64,000 nt of DNA from Pandoraea faecigallinarum (GCF_001029105.3 NZ_CP011807.3:4712001-4776000); one strand, 5' to 3'. Counted from the first letter of the stretch, positions 51,869 to 62,936 are shown. Numbers and translations are program-made. Notes: generated by a model not told the origin, from the letters alone.

Positions 51869-53559
51869 GACTCAGCGTCCTGTTGGGAATGCTTTCGCTC
51901 TCGTTGTCCGCACTCGCCACGGAAGCAAAAACGGCTCCTGCGCCCATCGATTTCTCAGGCTTCAAGGCTGAGGAGGAATATTCGCCGCTGGACTATTCAT
52001 CGCGGCCGATGCTTGAGGCAGAACAAAAGCAACGTGCCAGGAGCCGGACACGCATCCCTCCGCTCCCCGGCAAGACGAGCGGCTCGTTTGATTTCCAGCT
52101 TGTGAGCGTCTCCCAACTGGTAACGCTTCTCTACGGCGAAGCGGTCAAAACTCCGTACGTCATCGCTCCCGAGGTGCTTCAGGACCAACGTCTTGTCTCA
52201 TTCCGCTTCAACACCAAAAACGGCGATTTGAAAGCGTTTCTTTCGCTGTTTCTAGACTCCCTAGGCTTTGGCGTCGAAACGCGATCTGGTGTTGACTTCG
52301 TCTTCAAGCGGCGAGACGTGGAAGTTGCCGTCGAGCCTGACCGCGACACCTTCGTTTATCACCCGAGATATCGGGACACGGCTTATCTATCGCGCCTTGC
52401 AAGCCCACTTTTTCAGGGGCGATTCACCGTCAATCGAGAGATTGCAGCGCCTGACAACGCAAGAGTCGGAGGTGAAGTCACGCCCGGCTCTGCTGCGTCG
52501 CTGATTGACCAAAGAGGCGACACATTGCTTTTCCACGGCACGCCGACCGAAATTACGGCACTTAAGCGCTTGCTACCCCAACTCGACACGCCCATGGGCG
52601 AGGTCAGTGTGCGTGCTGCGGCATATGAGGTGGTCAATAGCGTCGAGCGCGGCTCGGCCTTTCAACTCGCCCTAGATCTGCTCTCGAAGGGGTTGGGAAT
52701 CGAAGTCACGATTGACGGCGACAAGTTCGGAAACGCGATTCGCCTGAAGGCGGGTGATTTCTCCACCGCCCTCTCTGCGCTCTCCAAGGACTCCCGCTTT
52801 CAAGTCATTAACAGCCCGAACCTGCGTATTCGGTCCGGGGCTAGAGGTCGGCTGACCGTCGGCCAGAAAGTCCCTGTCCTGAAGTCCGTGAGTTACCCGC
52901 GCGGTGGCGGCGAACCTGTTCAGTCGGTCGAGTACCACTCGTCAGGCGTCATCTTTGAGTTGTCCCCGACCGTCAAAGATCGAATCATCGATTTGCGCGT
53001 CACTCAGCAAATCAGCGACTTCGTGAAAACGACGACCGGCGTCAATAACTCTCCGACGTTGAATACGCGAGAGGTCAGCACCGAAATTAGCCTGCATGAC
53101 GGTGACGTCATCCTCATGGGCGGTCTGACGACGAACAAGAGCACCGACAACCGCACGGGACTGGCCTTCCTGCCCCGCTTTCTCGACAGCCATAGCGACG
53201 CCTCGTCCAACACCGAAATACTCCTGATGCTCCAGGTCGAACGTGTGAGGACAACTAGCGTCGGGAGTGTCGGCGCCGACGTCGAAGCTGAGGGTGCCCA
53301 CGAGCCGAACCGCGAAGTCCGGGCCGATGACGCGCGGCCCAGCGCGCCCCGCGCGACCGAGCAGCGGGTAGTACTGCGGACGTCCGCCGAAGCGCCAACG
53401 TCGACCACACATCCCCTCACTGAAAACCGCCTCGCCGTCAGCCCAGTGCGTGAAGTGGCACTGACGCCAGAGAGGGAGACGCGCCGCGCTGCCCCCGCCG
53501 CCCGCAGGGGCGAGGACGGCGGGGGCGCGCGAAGCGCGCCCCTAGATTTATATCAGTAA
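51865..53559 (+). CDS. Phage-encoded secretin (pIV-like)
   Basis: From the ATG at 51865 the protein has 564 residues: signal peptide (LSVLLGMLSLSLSALATEA) and N-domains (VTLLYGEAVKTPYVIAPEVL). The secretin beta-barrel region has VGQKVPVLKSVSYP, SSGVIFELSPTVKDRIIDLR and LHDGDVILMGGLTTN. A disordered Arg/Ala/Glu-rich tail follows. It should form the outer-membrane channel for virion export. Unlike CTX phage, this phage brings its own secretin and so does not need to borrow the host's. Confidence 0.93.
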   Translation: MRLSVLLGMLSLSLSALATEAKTAPAPIDFSGFKAEEEYSPLDYSSRPMLEAEQKQRARSRTRIPPLPGKTSGSFDFQLVSVSQLVTLLYGEAVKTPYVIAPEVLQDQRLVSFRFNTKNGDLKAFLSLFLDSLGFGVETRSGVDFVFKRRDVEVAVEPDRDTFVYHPRYRDTAYLSRLASPLFQGRFTVNREIAAPDNARVGGEVTPGSAASLIDQRGDTLLFHGTPTEITALKRLLPQLDTPMGEVSVRAAAYEVVNSVERGSAFQLALDLLSKGLGIEVTIDGDKFGNAIRLKAGDFSTALSALSKDSRFQVINSPNLRIRSGARGRLTVGQKVPVLKSVSYPRGGGEPVQSVEYHSSGVIFELSPTVKDRIIDLRVTQQISDFVKTTTGVNNSPTLNTREVSTEISLHDGDVILMGGLTTNKSTDNRTGLAFLPRFLDSHSDASSNTEILLMLQVERVRTTSVGSVGADVEAEGAHEPNREVRADDARPSAPRATEQRVVLRTSAEAPTSTTHPLTENRLAVSPVREVALTPERETRRAAPAARRGEDGGGARSAPLDLYQ

Positions 53560-53628
53560 CACTTAACGTACAAACACCCGGCAAGGCCCGCCAGCAAAGC
53601 CAAGAACACTCCCCCCCGAAAAAGAGAA

Positions 53629-53656
53629 GGCCCCGAACGCAGCAACGAACGGGGCC
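53629..53656. other. Hairpin in the intergenic region between pIV and Rep genes
   Basis: GGCCCCG and CGGGGCC form a 7-bp GC stem around a 14-base loop in the 127-bp gap 53560-53686. On the minus strand it is followed by TTCTCTTTTT, so it could be a leftward terminator. In Ff phages the gap between genes IV and II holds the replication origin and packaging hairpins, so an origin role is also possible. Confidence 0.5.
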
Positions 53657-53686
53657 AGCACATCAACACGACAATCAGGAGTTGCC

Positions 53687-54463
53687 ATGCTTGAGAACAG
53701 TGTAGACGACTATCCCTTCCGCCGTGAATGGGTCATCGGAGGTCGAGATTTTGGTGAGGGTCTGCATGAGATCAACGCCACCCGATTCGACCGGTACATG
53801 CGCGCTCAGTCGCTGTATCGAATCCCGAAGGCAAAGCGCGGGGATTCGGAGAAGAAAGAAGACAACCGGCTTGCGTCAGCCAAACGTGCCCGGCGACATG
53901 TGAGGCTGCGCTGTAAAGCCATGCAGGCGGACAGGATGATCACTTTGACGTATCGGGAGAACATGCAGGACAAGGACCGCCTCAAGCACGATTTCGACGC
54001 CCTACGCCGCCGCTTGGGGAAGTTTCTGGACTTTCAGTACATCGCAGTCCCCGAACGGCAGAAGCGCGGTGCATGGCATATCCACGTGGCTGTGAGAGGC
54101 CGACAGAACTATCGGGTGCTTCGCGCCATTTGGCACTCCATCGTCGGCGCAGATAACGGCAACGTCGACGTGCGCAATCCGTTCCGCCAGAAAGGTCTGC
54201 GTCACAAGCTGGCCGGATATCTGAGCAAGTACATCACGAAGGACTTTGCCGAGCACGAGATGAACGAGAAGCGGTACTGGACCAGCAAAGGGATCACAGT
54301 GCCGGAGCGCCAACCCATCGCGCATATCCTAAGCGATGACCCCGTGAAAGCCATCGTGACCGCTTTCGAAGCAGCTGAGACCGCAGGCGCAAGTCTTGAT
54401 CACTGTCAGGTGTACTGGAATCAGGATCTCGGGTGTTTGTGGTTGGCGACTCGGGAGAACTAA
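53687..54463 (+). CDS. Inovirus replication initiator (Rep, pII-like, HUH type)
   Basis: The 258-residue protein has the HUH metal motif (RGAWHIHVAVRG, near 127-138) and a downstream catalytic Tyr region (HKLAGYLSKYITKDF, near 165-180). The early segment ADRMITLTYRENMQDKDRL is the usual first motif of phage Rep proteins. It would nick the phage origin to begin rolling-circle replication. The gene follows the intergenic hairpin and precedes the excision/integration genes. Confidence 0.93.
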   Translation: MLENSVDDYPFRREWVIGGRDFGEGLHEINATRFDRYMRAQSLYRIPKAKRGDSEKKEDNRLASAKRARRHVRLRCKAMQADRMITLTYRENMQDKDRLKHDFDALRRRLGKFLDFQYIAVPERQKRGAWHIHVAVRGRQNYRVLRAIWHSIVGADNGNVDVRNPFRQKGLRHKLAGYLSKYITKDFAEHEMNEKRYWTSKGITVPERQPIAHILSDDPVKAIVTAFEAAETAGASLDHCQVYWNQDLGCLWLATREN

Positions 54464-54464
54464 C

Positions 54465-54689
54465 ATGGCGAGTATGTTCTTATCCCCGCCCGAATTGGAA
54501 ACACTGACCGGGCGTAAAGTGAAGTCAAAGTAGGTGGAAGCGCTGCGCCGGATGGGCCTTCCTTTCTTCGTCAACGCTTGCGGCCGTGCAATTGTCGCTC
54601 GCTCCGCCGTCGAAGGGAGGTCGGACTCCTCGCACGACAAACGATTCGTCGGCCGTGGCGGCTGGCATCCTTCCGTTCTCGGAGGCTAA
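54465..54689 (+). pseudogene. DUF4224 gene interrupted by an in-frame TAG
   Basis: The 75-codon frame starts at ATG 54465, one base after the rep stop. Both sides of the TAG at 54531-54533 match the DUF4224 family (FLSPPELETLTGRKVKSK, then VEALRRMGLPFFVNACGR). Family members commonly have Gln at the stop position, so a single CAG to TAG change is likely. These small proteins usually lie directly before phage tyrosine integrases and may help in excision control. It ends 3 bp before the integrase start, whose ribosome-binding site (GGAGG) lies in its last codons. Confidence 0.85.
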
Positions 54690-54692
54690 CCC

Positions 54693-55712
54693 GTGGGGCG
54701 TCGACCGACAAAGAACCTCCACTTGCCGCCGCGCTTGCGGCTCAAGAAAACGTCACGAGGCAAGACCTATTACTACTACGATATGGGTGGTAAGCCACGA
54801 CGGTGGCTAGCGCTCGGCGGGGATTTTGTGGAGGCGCTTCGCCGATATGCAGACCTTGAACAAGGTAATCGAACGACGCAATCGCTGGTGACCTTTCGTC
54901 ATGCCGCAGAACGGTATCTGAAGGAGGTTTTTCCACATAAGGCTGTGGCAACTCGACGAACGAACACATTGCAGTTAGAGAAGCTATATCAGTTCTTTGA
55001 TTCCCCGCCTGCCCCGTTGGACGAAATTAAGCCTATTCATGTTCGCAAGTACCTGGATTGGCGAAAGTCATCGCCGGTTGCAGCTAACCGCGAGATTGCT
55101 TTGTTTTCACACATATTCAACAAAGCCCGAGAGTGGGGAGCGACCGACCGCCCAAACCCATGTGCAGGAGTTCGCAAGCACCGTGAGACAGGGCGAGATG
55201 TGTACGTCGATGACAGTTTGTATCATGCAGTTTGGCAAGCGTCGGACTGGCCGTTGCGCGAAGCAATGGACTTGGCCTATCTGACAGGGCAACGTCCTGC
55301 AGACGTACTGAAGATGGACGAGCGCGATATTCGCGATGGAGTGGTGATTGTTCGCCAAAACAAGACCGGCGCGCTACTACGCATTGAAGTTGTCGGGCAA
55401 CTGGCGACCCTGCTTGAGAAGCTGAAGCAAAGAAAGGCTGGGCACAATCCGCGATCAACCCGGCTGATTGTGGATGAATGCGGTAGGCCGCTAAGTCAGT
55501 CTGCATTGCGATTCAGATTCGACCGGGCGCGTGAGACGGCCGGAATTGCGAAAGCGGAATTCCAATTCCGTGACTTACGTGCAAAAGCAGGAACCGATAA
55601 AGAGAGTGCAAGCGACCTGAGAGGTGCGCAATCTCTACTCGGTCATGGAAGCGTGGTTATGACCGAGCACTACATACGAAAACGTGGAAGAACTACGACA
55701 CCGACAAAATAG
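54693..55712 (+). CDS. int: Tyrosine-type site-specific integrase
   Basis: The 339-residue protein starts with GTG at 54693. It has an N-terminal arm-binding segment (TYYYYDMGGKPRRWLALGG), a SAM-like core domain (about 70-160) and a catalytic domain. The catalytic Arg is in AYLTGQRPADVLKM, the second box in FQFRDLRAKAGTD (the usual His is replaced), and the His/Tyr pair in LLGHGSVVMTEHYIR. The gene ends 39 bp before the right attachment repeat in tRNA-Thr. It should catalyse insertion into that tRNA gene. Confidence 0.95.
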   Translation: MGRRPTKNLHLPPRLRLKKTSRGKTYYYYDMGGKPRRWLALGGDFVEALRRYADLEQGNRTTQSLVTFRHAAERYLKEVFPHKAVATRRTNTLQLEKLYQFFDSPPAPLDEIKPIHVRKYLDWRKSSPVAANREIALFSHIFNKAREWGATDRPNPCAGVRKHRETGRDVYVDDSLYHAVWQASDWPLREAMDLAYLTGQRPADVLKMDERDIRDGVVIVRQNKTGALLRIEVVGQLATLLEKLKQRKAGHNPRSTRLIVDECGRPLSQSALRFRFDRARETAGIAKAEFQFRDLRAKAGTDKESASDLRGAQSLLGHGSVVMTEHYIRKRGRTTTPTK

Positions 55713-55750
55713 CAAACGATAGCGTCCGTTTGTAGAACTATGCTAAGTCT

Positions 55751-55873
<123 letters not shown>

Positions 55874-55996
55874 GAAGTCGTGTATTGTAACCGATTCACT
55901 GGTCACTGCGACTATCTGTTGATGTGAAATCGTCTGCTTTCGCTGTGTTTCACGCGCGTTGCCTTGCGCATCGCGCTCGTGCAGCGTTCTCTCGAC

Positions 55997-56455
55997 TTAC
56001 TTCACTACCTTCAGGCGAGCACGTCCGGCGTTGCCGCCTGCCGTACCGTTGCCACCCGGGCGCGTCGGATCGGGGTCGTCTTCACCCGTCTCCTGCGCCG
56101 GCGGCACCGCTTCCAGTTCGGGACTCTCGTCCACAGACGCCTGCTTGTCGACCGGGAATGCCATCCCCTGCCCATTCTCGCGAGCGTATATCGCCAGCAC
56201 GTTCGGCACCTGCACTTCCACTTTCTGTGAAATACCGCCGAAGCGGGCGCTGAATTCGATCCAGTCGTTGCCCATCTGCAGTCCGCTCGTGGCGTCGAAA
56301 CTGATGTTCAGCACGATCTCGCCATCTTTCACGAACTCACGCGGAACACGGGTCCGGGCATCGACATGCACGGCCAGATACGGCGTGTAACCGTTGTCGG
56401 TACACCACTCATACAGCGCGCGCAGTAAATAAGGCTTGGTAGACGTTTCAGGCAT
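55997..56455 (-). CDS. sspB: ClpXP protease specificity-enhancing factor SspB
   Basis: From the ATG at 56455 the protein has 152 residues. The N-terminal domain fits SspB (STKPYLLRALYEWCTDNGYT, then LAVHVDARTRVPREFVKDGE and WIEFSARFGGISQ). The linker is acidic and Pro-rich and the short C-terminus (GRARLKVVK) is the ClpX-binding tail. It delivers ssrA-tagged proteins to ClpXP. It follows sspA by 76 bp, the standard arrangement. Confidence 0.95.
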   Translation of the reverse strand: MPETSTKPYLLRALYEWCTDNGYTPYLAVHVDARTRVPREFVKDGEIVLNISFDATSGLQMGNDWIEFSARFGGISQKVEVQVPNVLAIYARENGQGMAFPVDKQASVDESPELEAVPPAQETGEDDPDPTRPGGNGTAGGNAGRARLKVVK

Positions 56456-56531
56456 ATAACCAACGTTTCCCGCCACGAAACCCGCCCGTCACCCTCGACA
56501 GGCCGGCCCCGCCAGCGGGCAAATCAACGTA

Positions 56532-57143
56532 TTAGCGACGCATGACCTTTTCGGACGGCGTCAGTGCTTCAATGTACGCCGGACGGCTGAAAATCCGCTC
56601 GGCATACTTCATCAACGGCGCAGCATTCTTCGACAACTCAATGCCATAGTGATCCAGACGCCACAGCAACGGAGCAATCGCCACGTCGAGCATCGAGAAC
56701 TCCTCGCCCAACATGTACTTGTTCTTCACGAAGATCGGCGCCAACTGCGTCAGACGATCACGAATCGACAGTCGTGCCTTCTCGTGATTCTTTTCCGCCG
56801 CCTTGCCCTTCTCGTTCTCAAGCGCGCTCACGTGAACGAACAACTCTTTCTCGAAATTGAACAGGAACAGACGCGCACGCGCACGCTGCACCGGATCGGC
56901 CGGCATCAGCTGCGGATGCGGGAAACGTTCGTCAATGTACTCATTGATGATGTTCGATTCGTACAGGATCAGGTCGCGCTCGACAAGGATCGGCACCTGA
57001 CCGTACGGGTTCATCACCGCGATGTCTTCCGGCTTGTTGAACAGATCGACGTCACGGATCTCGAAATCCATGCCCTTTTCGAACAAAACCAGCCGGCAAC
57101 GCTGGGAGAAGGGGCACGTCGTGCCCGAGTACAAAACCATCAT
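56532..57143 (-). CDS. sspA: Stringent starvation protein A (GST-fold)
   Basis: The 203-residue protein has a GST N-terminal thioredoxin fold (MMVLYSGTTCPFSQRCRLVL, then NPYGQVPILVERDLILYES) and helical C-terminal domain (YMLGEEFSMLDVAIAPLLWR). SspA binds RNA polymerase and is important under starvation and acid stress. Its place between petC and sspB is typical of beta-proteobacteria. Confidence 0.95.
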   Translation of the reverse strand: MMVLYSGTTCPFSQRCRLVLFEKGMDFEIRDVDLFNKPEDIAVMNPYGQVPILVERDLILYESNIINEYIDERFPHPQLMPADPVQRARARLFLFNFEKELFVHVSALENEKGKAAEKNHEKARLSIRDRLTQLAPIFVKNKYMLGEEFSMLDVAIAPLLWRLDHYGIELSKNAAPLMKYAERIFSRPAYIEALTPSEKVMRR

Positions 57144-57226
57144 AGCGCGTCTTCCTTAAAAACCAACGGGGCCGGGGCGGGAAACCGACGCTTCCCAAGC
57201 CCTGGCCCCGTCGTACAGACGTTATT

Positions 57227-57946
57227 TTACTTCACGTCCTTCCAATAGGCCGAATTCAGGCGCCAGGCAAGTACCGTAAAGAGTCCCAGGAACAACAAAA
57301 CCCATACGCCCAACTGCCGGCGCGTTCGCTGCGCCGGTTCCGACATCCAATCCAGATAAGATACCAAATCCGCCATGGCAGAATCAAATTCCACCGGCTT
57401 CATCGTCCCCTGCGTGATCTGCACGAACTGCGCCGGGCCATGCTCCGCCCCCTCCACATGCTTCAGACTCCGCTGCCCCTGCAACTGCCAGAACGGGTTC
57501 GGCATACCCACATTGGGAAACGCCAGATTGTTCCAACCCGTCGGACGCGTGTCATCACGATAGAAGGTACGCAAGTAGGTGTATAGCCAATCGGTGCCCC
57601 GGGCGCGGGCCTCGACCGACAGGTCGGGCGGAGCTGAGCCGAACCACTCCTTGGCATCCGCCGCGCGCATGGCGACAGTCATGGTCTCGCCGATCTTGTC
57701 CGTCGTGAACAGCAGATTGTTCTTGACCTCCGTCTCCGACAGCCCCAGATCCTTGAGACGCGAATAGCGCATCGACGCCGCCGAGTGGCAGTTCAGACAG
57801 TAGTTCACGAACAGCTTCGCGCCGCGTTGCAGCGACGCCAGATCGTCGATCCGGCTGGGCGCCGTGTCCAGCGCCCCTCCCTCTTCGGCCATGGCCGGCG
57901 CCGCGAAGCCACTCAGGAGCGCCAGGATAAGCAACAGTTTTCTCAT
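57227..57946 (-). CDS. petC: Ubiquinol-cytochrome c reductase, cytochrome c1 subunit
   Basis: The 239-residue protein has a signal peptide (KLLLILALLSGFAAPAMA) and the heme-binding CxxCH in VNYCLNCHSAASMRYSRL. The axial Met region is further on and a C-terminal membrane anchor is seen (VWVLLFLGLFTVLAWRL). It is part of the bc1 complex and is the third gene of petABC, 31 bp after petB. Confidence 0.97.
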   Translation of the reverse strand: MRKLLLILALLSGFAAPAMAEEGGALDTAPSRIDDLASLQRGAKLFVNYCLNCHSAASMRYSRLKDLGLSETEVKNNLLFTTDKIGETMTVAMRAADAKEWFGSAPPDLSVEARARGTDWLYTYLRTFYRDDTRPTGWNNLAFPNVGMPNPFWQLQGQRSLKHVEGAEHGPAQFVQITQGTMKPVEFDSAMADLVSYLDWMSEPAQRTRRQLGVWVLLFLGLFTVLAWRLNSAYWKDVK

Positions 57947-57977
57947 CTTGATATTCCTAGTCGTCGTTTGAGTGCGC

Positions 57978-59363
57978 TCAATGCGCCGCGAAAGTCACGC
58001 GATCCGGTACCGGCTTGAAGGTGCCGCGCTTGCTCCATAGCGGCATCAGCCAGAAGAAACCGAAGTAATACAGCGCACCGACCTGCGAAATGGCGGTCTT
58101 CACGGGCGTCGGCCCCTGAATCCCCAAATAGCCCAGCACGAAGAAAACGACGACGAGAATACCCAGCAGCACCTTATGGAATCCCGGACGGTAACGGATC
58201 GACTTCACAGGGCTATGGTCCAGCCACGGCAGGAAGAACAGCGTCACCACCGCGCCGCCCATAACCACCACGCCCCAGAACTTGGCTTCCGTCAGGAACA
58301 TGAACAGCAACAGCAGGACCACACCGCCCGACGCAGCCACCTTGGTCGTCGCCGCCGCGCGGCCCTTGATCCACCAAACGCCCGTCACCAGTACCGCCAC
58401 GCCCATCAGCACATACTTGAAGTCGTCGGTCGTGGCACGCAGCATCGAGTAGAACGGCGTGAAGTACCAGACCGGTGCGATGTGCGGCGGTGTCTTGAGC
58501 GGATCGGACGGAATGAAGTTGTTCGCTTCGAGGAAGTATCCGCCCATCGTCGGCGCGAAGAACACGATCGCCGAGAACACCATCAGGAACACGCCCACAC
58601 CCATGATGTCGTGGACCGTGTAGTACGGATGAAACGGAATGCCGTCGAGCGGTTTGCCGTTGGCGTCCTTCTTGTCCTTGATTTCGACGCCGTCCGGGTT
58701 GTTCGAACCCACCTCGTGCAGCGCGATGATGTGCGCGACGATGAGCCCGATCAGCACCAGCGGAATCGCAATCACGTGGAACGCGAAGAAGCGGTTCAGC
58801 GTCGCATCCGACACGACGTAGTCGCCACGAATCCACAGCGACAGGTCCGGGCCGATGAACGGGATTGCGGAGAACAGGTTCACGATCACCTGTGCGCCCC
58901 AGTAGGACATCTGACCCCACGGCAGCAGATAGCCCATGAACGCTTCGGCCATCAGGCACAGGAAAATCAGGCACCCGAACACCCACACCAGTTCGCGCGG
59001 CTTGCGGTACGACCCGTACAGCAGCCCGCGGAACATGTGCAGATACACCACGACGAAGAACATCGAGGCACCGGTCGAGTGCATGTAGCGGATCAGCCAG
59101 CCCCACGGCACTTCGCGCATGATGTACTCGACCGACGCGAATGCGAGGTTGGCGTCGGGCTTGTAGTTCATCACCAGAAAGATGCCGGTGAGGATCTGGA
59201 TCACCAGCACCAGCATGGCCAGCGAGCCGAAGAAGTACCAGAAATTGAAATTCTTGGGCGCGTAATACTCGGACGCGTGGTCCTTCCAGAGCTGTGTGAG
59301 CGGAAACCGGCGATCGATCCAGCCCAGCAAGCCCGTCGTGTCGACCTGTTTGTCGGCGGCCAT
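57978..59363 (-). CDS. petB: Ubiquinol-cytochrome c reductase, cytochrome b subunit
   Basis: The 461-residue membrane protein has the b-heme ligand regions (RYMHSTGASMFFVVVYLHMF and HVIAIPLVLIGLIVAHIIAL) and the quinol-site signature near GGYFLEANNFIPSDP and following PPHIAPVWYF. Length is normal for proteobacteria with the extended C-terminal helix. It overlaps or abuts petA by 2 bp spacing. It carries electrons between the two quinone sites of complex III. Confidence 0.97.
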   Translation of the reverse strand: MAADKQVDTTGLLGWIDRRFPLTQLWKDHASEYYAPKNFNFWYFFGSLAMLVLVIQILTGIFLVMNYKPDANLAFASVEYIMREVPWGWLIRYMHSTGASMFFVVVYLHMFRGLLYGSYRKPRELVWVFGCLIFLCLMAEAFMGYLLPWGQMSYWGAQVIVNLFSAIPFIGPDLSLWIRGDYVVSDATLNRFFAFHVIAIPLVLIGLIVAHIIALHEVGSNNPDGVEIKDKKDANGKPLDGIPFHPYYTVHDIMGVGVFLMVFSAIVFFAPTMGGYFLEANNFIPSDPLKTPPHIAPVWYFTPFYSMLRATTDDFKYVLMGVAVLVTGVWWIKGRAAATTKVAASGGVVLLLLFMFLTEAKFWGVVVMGGAVVTLFFLPWLDHSPVKSIRYRPGFHKVLLGILVVVFFVLGYLGIQGPTPVKTAISQVGALYYFGFFWLMPLWSKRGTFKPVPDRVTFAAH

Positions 59364-59365
59364 GA

Positions 59366-59980
59366 TTACGCTTCTCCTTTTTCGTCTTTACCGATCACGA
59401 TCCTGGTGTCGCTCACGAACATGAAACGAGGCACGTCGAGATTCACGGGCGCCGGCTTGTTCTTGAAGACGCGACCCGACATGTCGTAGGTCGAACCGTG
59501 GCAAGGACACAGGAAGCCCGGGTCTTTGCCCAGAGCCAATTCGGCGCCCGCCTGATACGGCCCGGACGGAATACAGCCCAAATGCGTACATACGCCAATG
59601 ACGACAAGGAGATCCTTGTGTTCGGCTCGCGCCCGAAATTCGTTGTTCACGTATTCGGGTAGCGGGAAGGTGAACGTCAGCTTGGAATCCGGATCGGCCA
59701 GTTCCGACGTCACTTTGGACAGCGAAGCCATTTCTTCCGGCGTCCGGCGCACGATCCAGACCGGAAGGCCACGCCAGGCAACCGTCATCTTTTCGCCCGG
59801 CTTGAGCGCGCTGACGTCCGCCTCGACGGGCGCTCCGCCAGCCTTGGCGCGCTCCGAGGGTTGGAGGGAACTGACGAAAGGAACGAGTGTTGCAACGCCG
59901 CCCACGCCTCCAGCTACGGACGTTGCAATCAGCAGGTTCCGGCGGTTGCTGTCGACGGCACGTTTCTGATTGTTACTCAT
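59366..59980 (-). CDS. petA: Ubiquinol-cytochrome c reductase, Rieske iron-sulfur subunit
   Basis: The 204-residue protein has a twin-arginine signal/anchor (NRRNLLIATSVAGGVGG). The Rieske cluster boxes are VCTHLGCIPSG and CPCHGSTYDMSGRV. The ATG at 59980 is chosen over an in-frame GTG at 59992. It is the first gene of petABC. Rieske proteins are classic Tat substrates, and tat genes lie 3 kb away. Confidence 0.97.
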   Translation of the reverse strand: MSNNQKRAVDSNRRNLLIATSVAGGVGGVATLVPFVSSLQPSERAKAGGAPVEADVSALKPGEKMTVAWRGLPVWIVRRTPEEMASLSKVTSELADPDSKLTFTFPLPEYVNNEFRARAEHKDLLVVIGVCTHLGCIPSGPYQAGAELALGKDPGFLCPCHGSTYDMSGRVFKNKPAPVNLDVPRFMFVSDTRIVIGKDEKGEA

Positions 59981-60405
59981 CACAAGCCCCACACGGTTGA
60001 ATTTGTATTTCCGTCAACCTTAAATCATACGCGAGCGTAAATGCCTGAAACAACGGCAAAACGCCCCTGTCTCCTAGTGGTTTTCGCGTATTTTCAAAGG
60101 ATTAACGTACCCTGCGGGTGGCTACCGCCCACCCGGGGTTTCGCTATTGGGATGCTGCACGAGAACCGCTATGATCGCCGCTTTCGTTGACGCGTGCACG
60201 ACATTTAGTCATCATTTTCCCTGTCTCGCCCCGGTGACATCGTGCGCGGCCTGTGGCAATCGCGTGACATCGACGGTCGTTGATCGGCGTCACCGTTGCC
60301 CTCGTCCAGAGACCCGCATGAGATTACCGGTCAATCAATGCCAATTCGAGAGGACCGGTGCAGCGATGCTCCCCCGGCCACTCATCAAAACAGCGGAGGA
60401 ATGGC
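59981..60405. promoter_or_regulatory. Divergent region between petA and mscL
   Basis: This 425-bp gap holds no supported gene and must contain the promoters of petABC (leftward) and mscL (rightward). An in-frame extension upstream of mscL shows no coding character. I see no clear operator. Confidence 0.5.
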
Positions 60406-60852
60406 ATGAGCTTCATGTCGGAATTCAAGGAATTTGCCGTCAAGGGCAATGTGATCGATCTGGCCGTCGGTGTGATTATCGGCGGGGCCTTTGGCAAGAT
60501 CGTCGATTCGGTCGTCAAGGACCTGATCATGCCGATCGTCGGCGCCATCTTCGGCGGCCTCGATTTTTCGAGCAAATTCATCCTGCTCGGCGCGATTCCG
60601 CCTGACTTCAAAGGCAATCCGACGTCTTATGCCGACCTGACCAAGGCCGGTGTCGCCGTGTTCGGATACGGCAACTTCATCACCGTCGCCCTCAATTTCC
60701 TGATTCTGGCGTTCATCATCTTTCTGATGGTCAAACAGATCAACCGCCTCAAGCGCCCCGCACCGGAAGCGCCGGCCGCGCCGGCACCGACCCCGGAAGA
60801 CATCGTTCTGCTGCGCGAAATCCGCGACAGTCTCAAGAAGCAGAACGGATAA
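60406..60852 (+). CDS. mscL: Large-conductance mechanosensitive channel MscL
   Basis: The 148-residue protein has the MscL N-terminal amphipathic helix and TM1 ([20 protein letters not shown] with GGAFGKIV next). A periplasmic loop ([20 protein letters not shown]) and TM2 ([20 protein letters not shown]) follow, with a Pro/Ala linker and C-terminal helix. It opens under osmotic downshock. AGCGGAGGA precedes the start at 60406. Confidence 0.97.
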   Translation: MSFMSEFKEFAVKGNVIDLAVGVIIGGAFGKIVDSVVKDLIMPIVGAIFGGLDFSSKFILLGAIPPDFKGNPTSYADLTKAGVAVFGYGNFITVALNFLILAFIIFLMVKQINRLKRPAPEAPAAPAPTPEDIVLLREIRDSLKKQNG

Positions 60853-60875
60853 GCGCCGATAACGCGACACCCCGC

Positions 60876-61625
60876 TCAGGCGGGGTTCGGCAGGTCGAAG
60901 AAGCGATGTTCGAGCCCGAAGCGGGCGGCGACATGCTCGCCAACCGCTTTCGCGCCGCCACGCTCGGTCGCATGATGCCCTGCCGCCAGATACCCCACCC
61001 CGCTTTCCAGCGCGAGATGCTGGGTGGGTTCGGACACTTCGCCGCTGATATACACGTCCGCCCCCGCGGCGATCGCAGCTTCGAAAAAGCCTTGCGCGCC
61101 GCCCGTGCACCACGCCACCCGGCGCACGTGCCGGCCCGGATCGCCCAGCACAAGGGGCTGGCGCCCCAATTGACGTCCGACGTGGGCCGCCAGTTCGGCG
61201 AGCGTCGTCGGTTGCGCGGGTGCGCCCAGCCAACCGAGCTGATCGGGACCGAAACGGCCGCCATCGTCGGCAAATCCGAGCCATTTTCCGAGCTGCGCGT
61301 TGTTGCCGAGTTCCGGATGCGCGTCGAGCGGCAGATGGTAGGCGAACAGATTGATGTCGTTACCGATCAGCAAGCCGAGGCGCTTGCGCTTCATCCCGGT
61401 AATGCGGGCGTCTTCGTTTTTCCAGAAGTAGCCGTGGTGGACGAGGACGGCGTCGGCCCCCCAGTCGCGGGCGGCTTCGAGAAACGCCAGACTCGCGCTC
61501 ACGCCGGAGGCGATTCTGTTGATCTCGTTGCGCCCCTCGACCTGTAGGCCGTTCGGGCAGTAATCGCGAAATTGCGCGATTTGCAGGGTATCGTTCAGAT
61601 ACAATTCCAGTTCAACACGATTCAT
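60876..61625 (-). CDS. NIF3-family dinuclear metal-binding protein (YbgI-like)
   Basis: The 249-residue protein has the family's motifs: [20 protein letters not shown], then [11 protein letters not shown] with metal-binding His pair, [13 protein letters not shown], and the C-terminal [16 protein letters not shown]. Family members often act as GTP cyclohydrolase-like or hydrolase proteins of uncertain role. It is divergent from the protease gene 61643 by 17 bp. Its stop converges on mscL. Confidence 0.93.
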   Translation of the reverse strand: MNRVELELYLNDTLQIAQFRDYCPNGLQVEGRNEINRIASGVSASLAFLEAARDWGADAVLVHHGYFWKNEDARITGMKRKRLGLLIGNDINLFAYHLPLDAHPELGNNAQLGKWLGFADDGGRFGPDQLGWLGAPAQPTTLAELAAHVGRQLGRQPLVLGDPGRHVRRVAWCTGGAQGFFEAAIAAGADVYISGEVSEPTQHLALESGVGYLAAGHHATERGGAKAVGEHVAARFGLEHRFFDLPNPA

Positions 61626-61642
61626 ATAGGTCTCGCTCTTTC

Positions 61643-62860
<1,218 letters not shown>

Positions 62861-62898
62861 TCCCCGCCCGACCGGCAAGACGGGCACGTGGTAAAGCA

Positions 62899-62936
62899 AA
62901 AAAGCACGGGGTTCAATCCCGTGCTTTTTGTTTTTG
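62899..62936. terminator. Bidirectional intrinsic terminator between protease and tatC
   Basis: AAGCACGGG and CCCGTGCTT form a 9-bp stem around GTTCAAT. A-rich sequence lies on the left and T-rich (TTTTTGTTTTTG) on the right, so it can stop both the rightward protease gene and leftward tatC transcript. Confidence 0.92.

Noticed and set aside
58176..59489. Plus-strand open frame of 437 codons over petB
   Set aside because: Antisense to cytochrome b; His/Arg/Glu-rich shadow.
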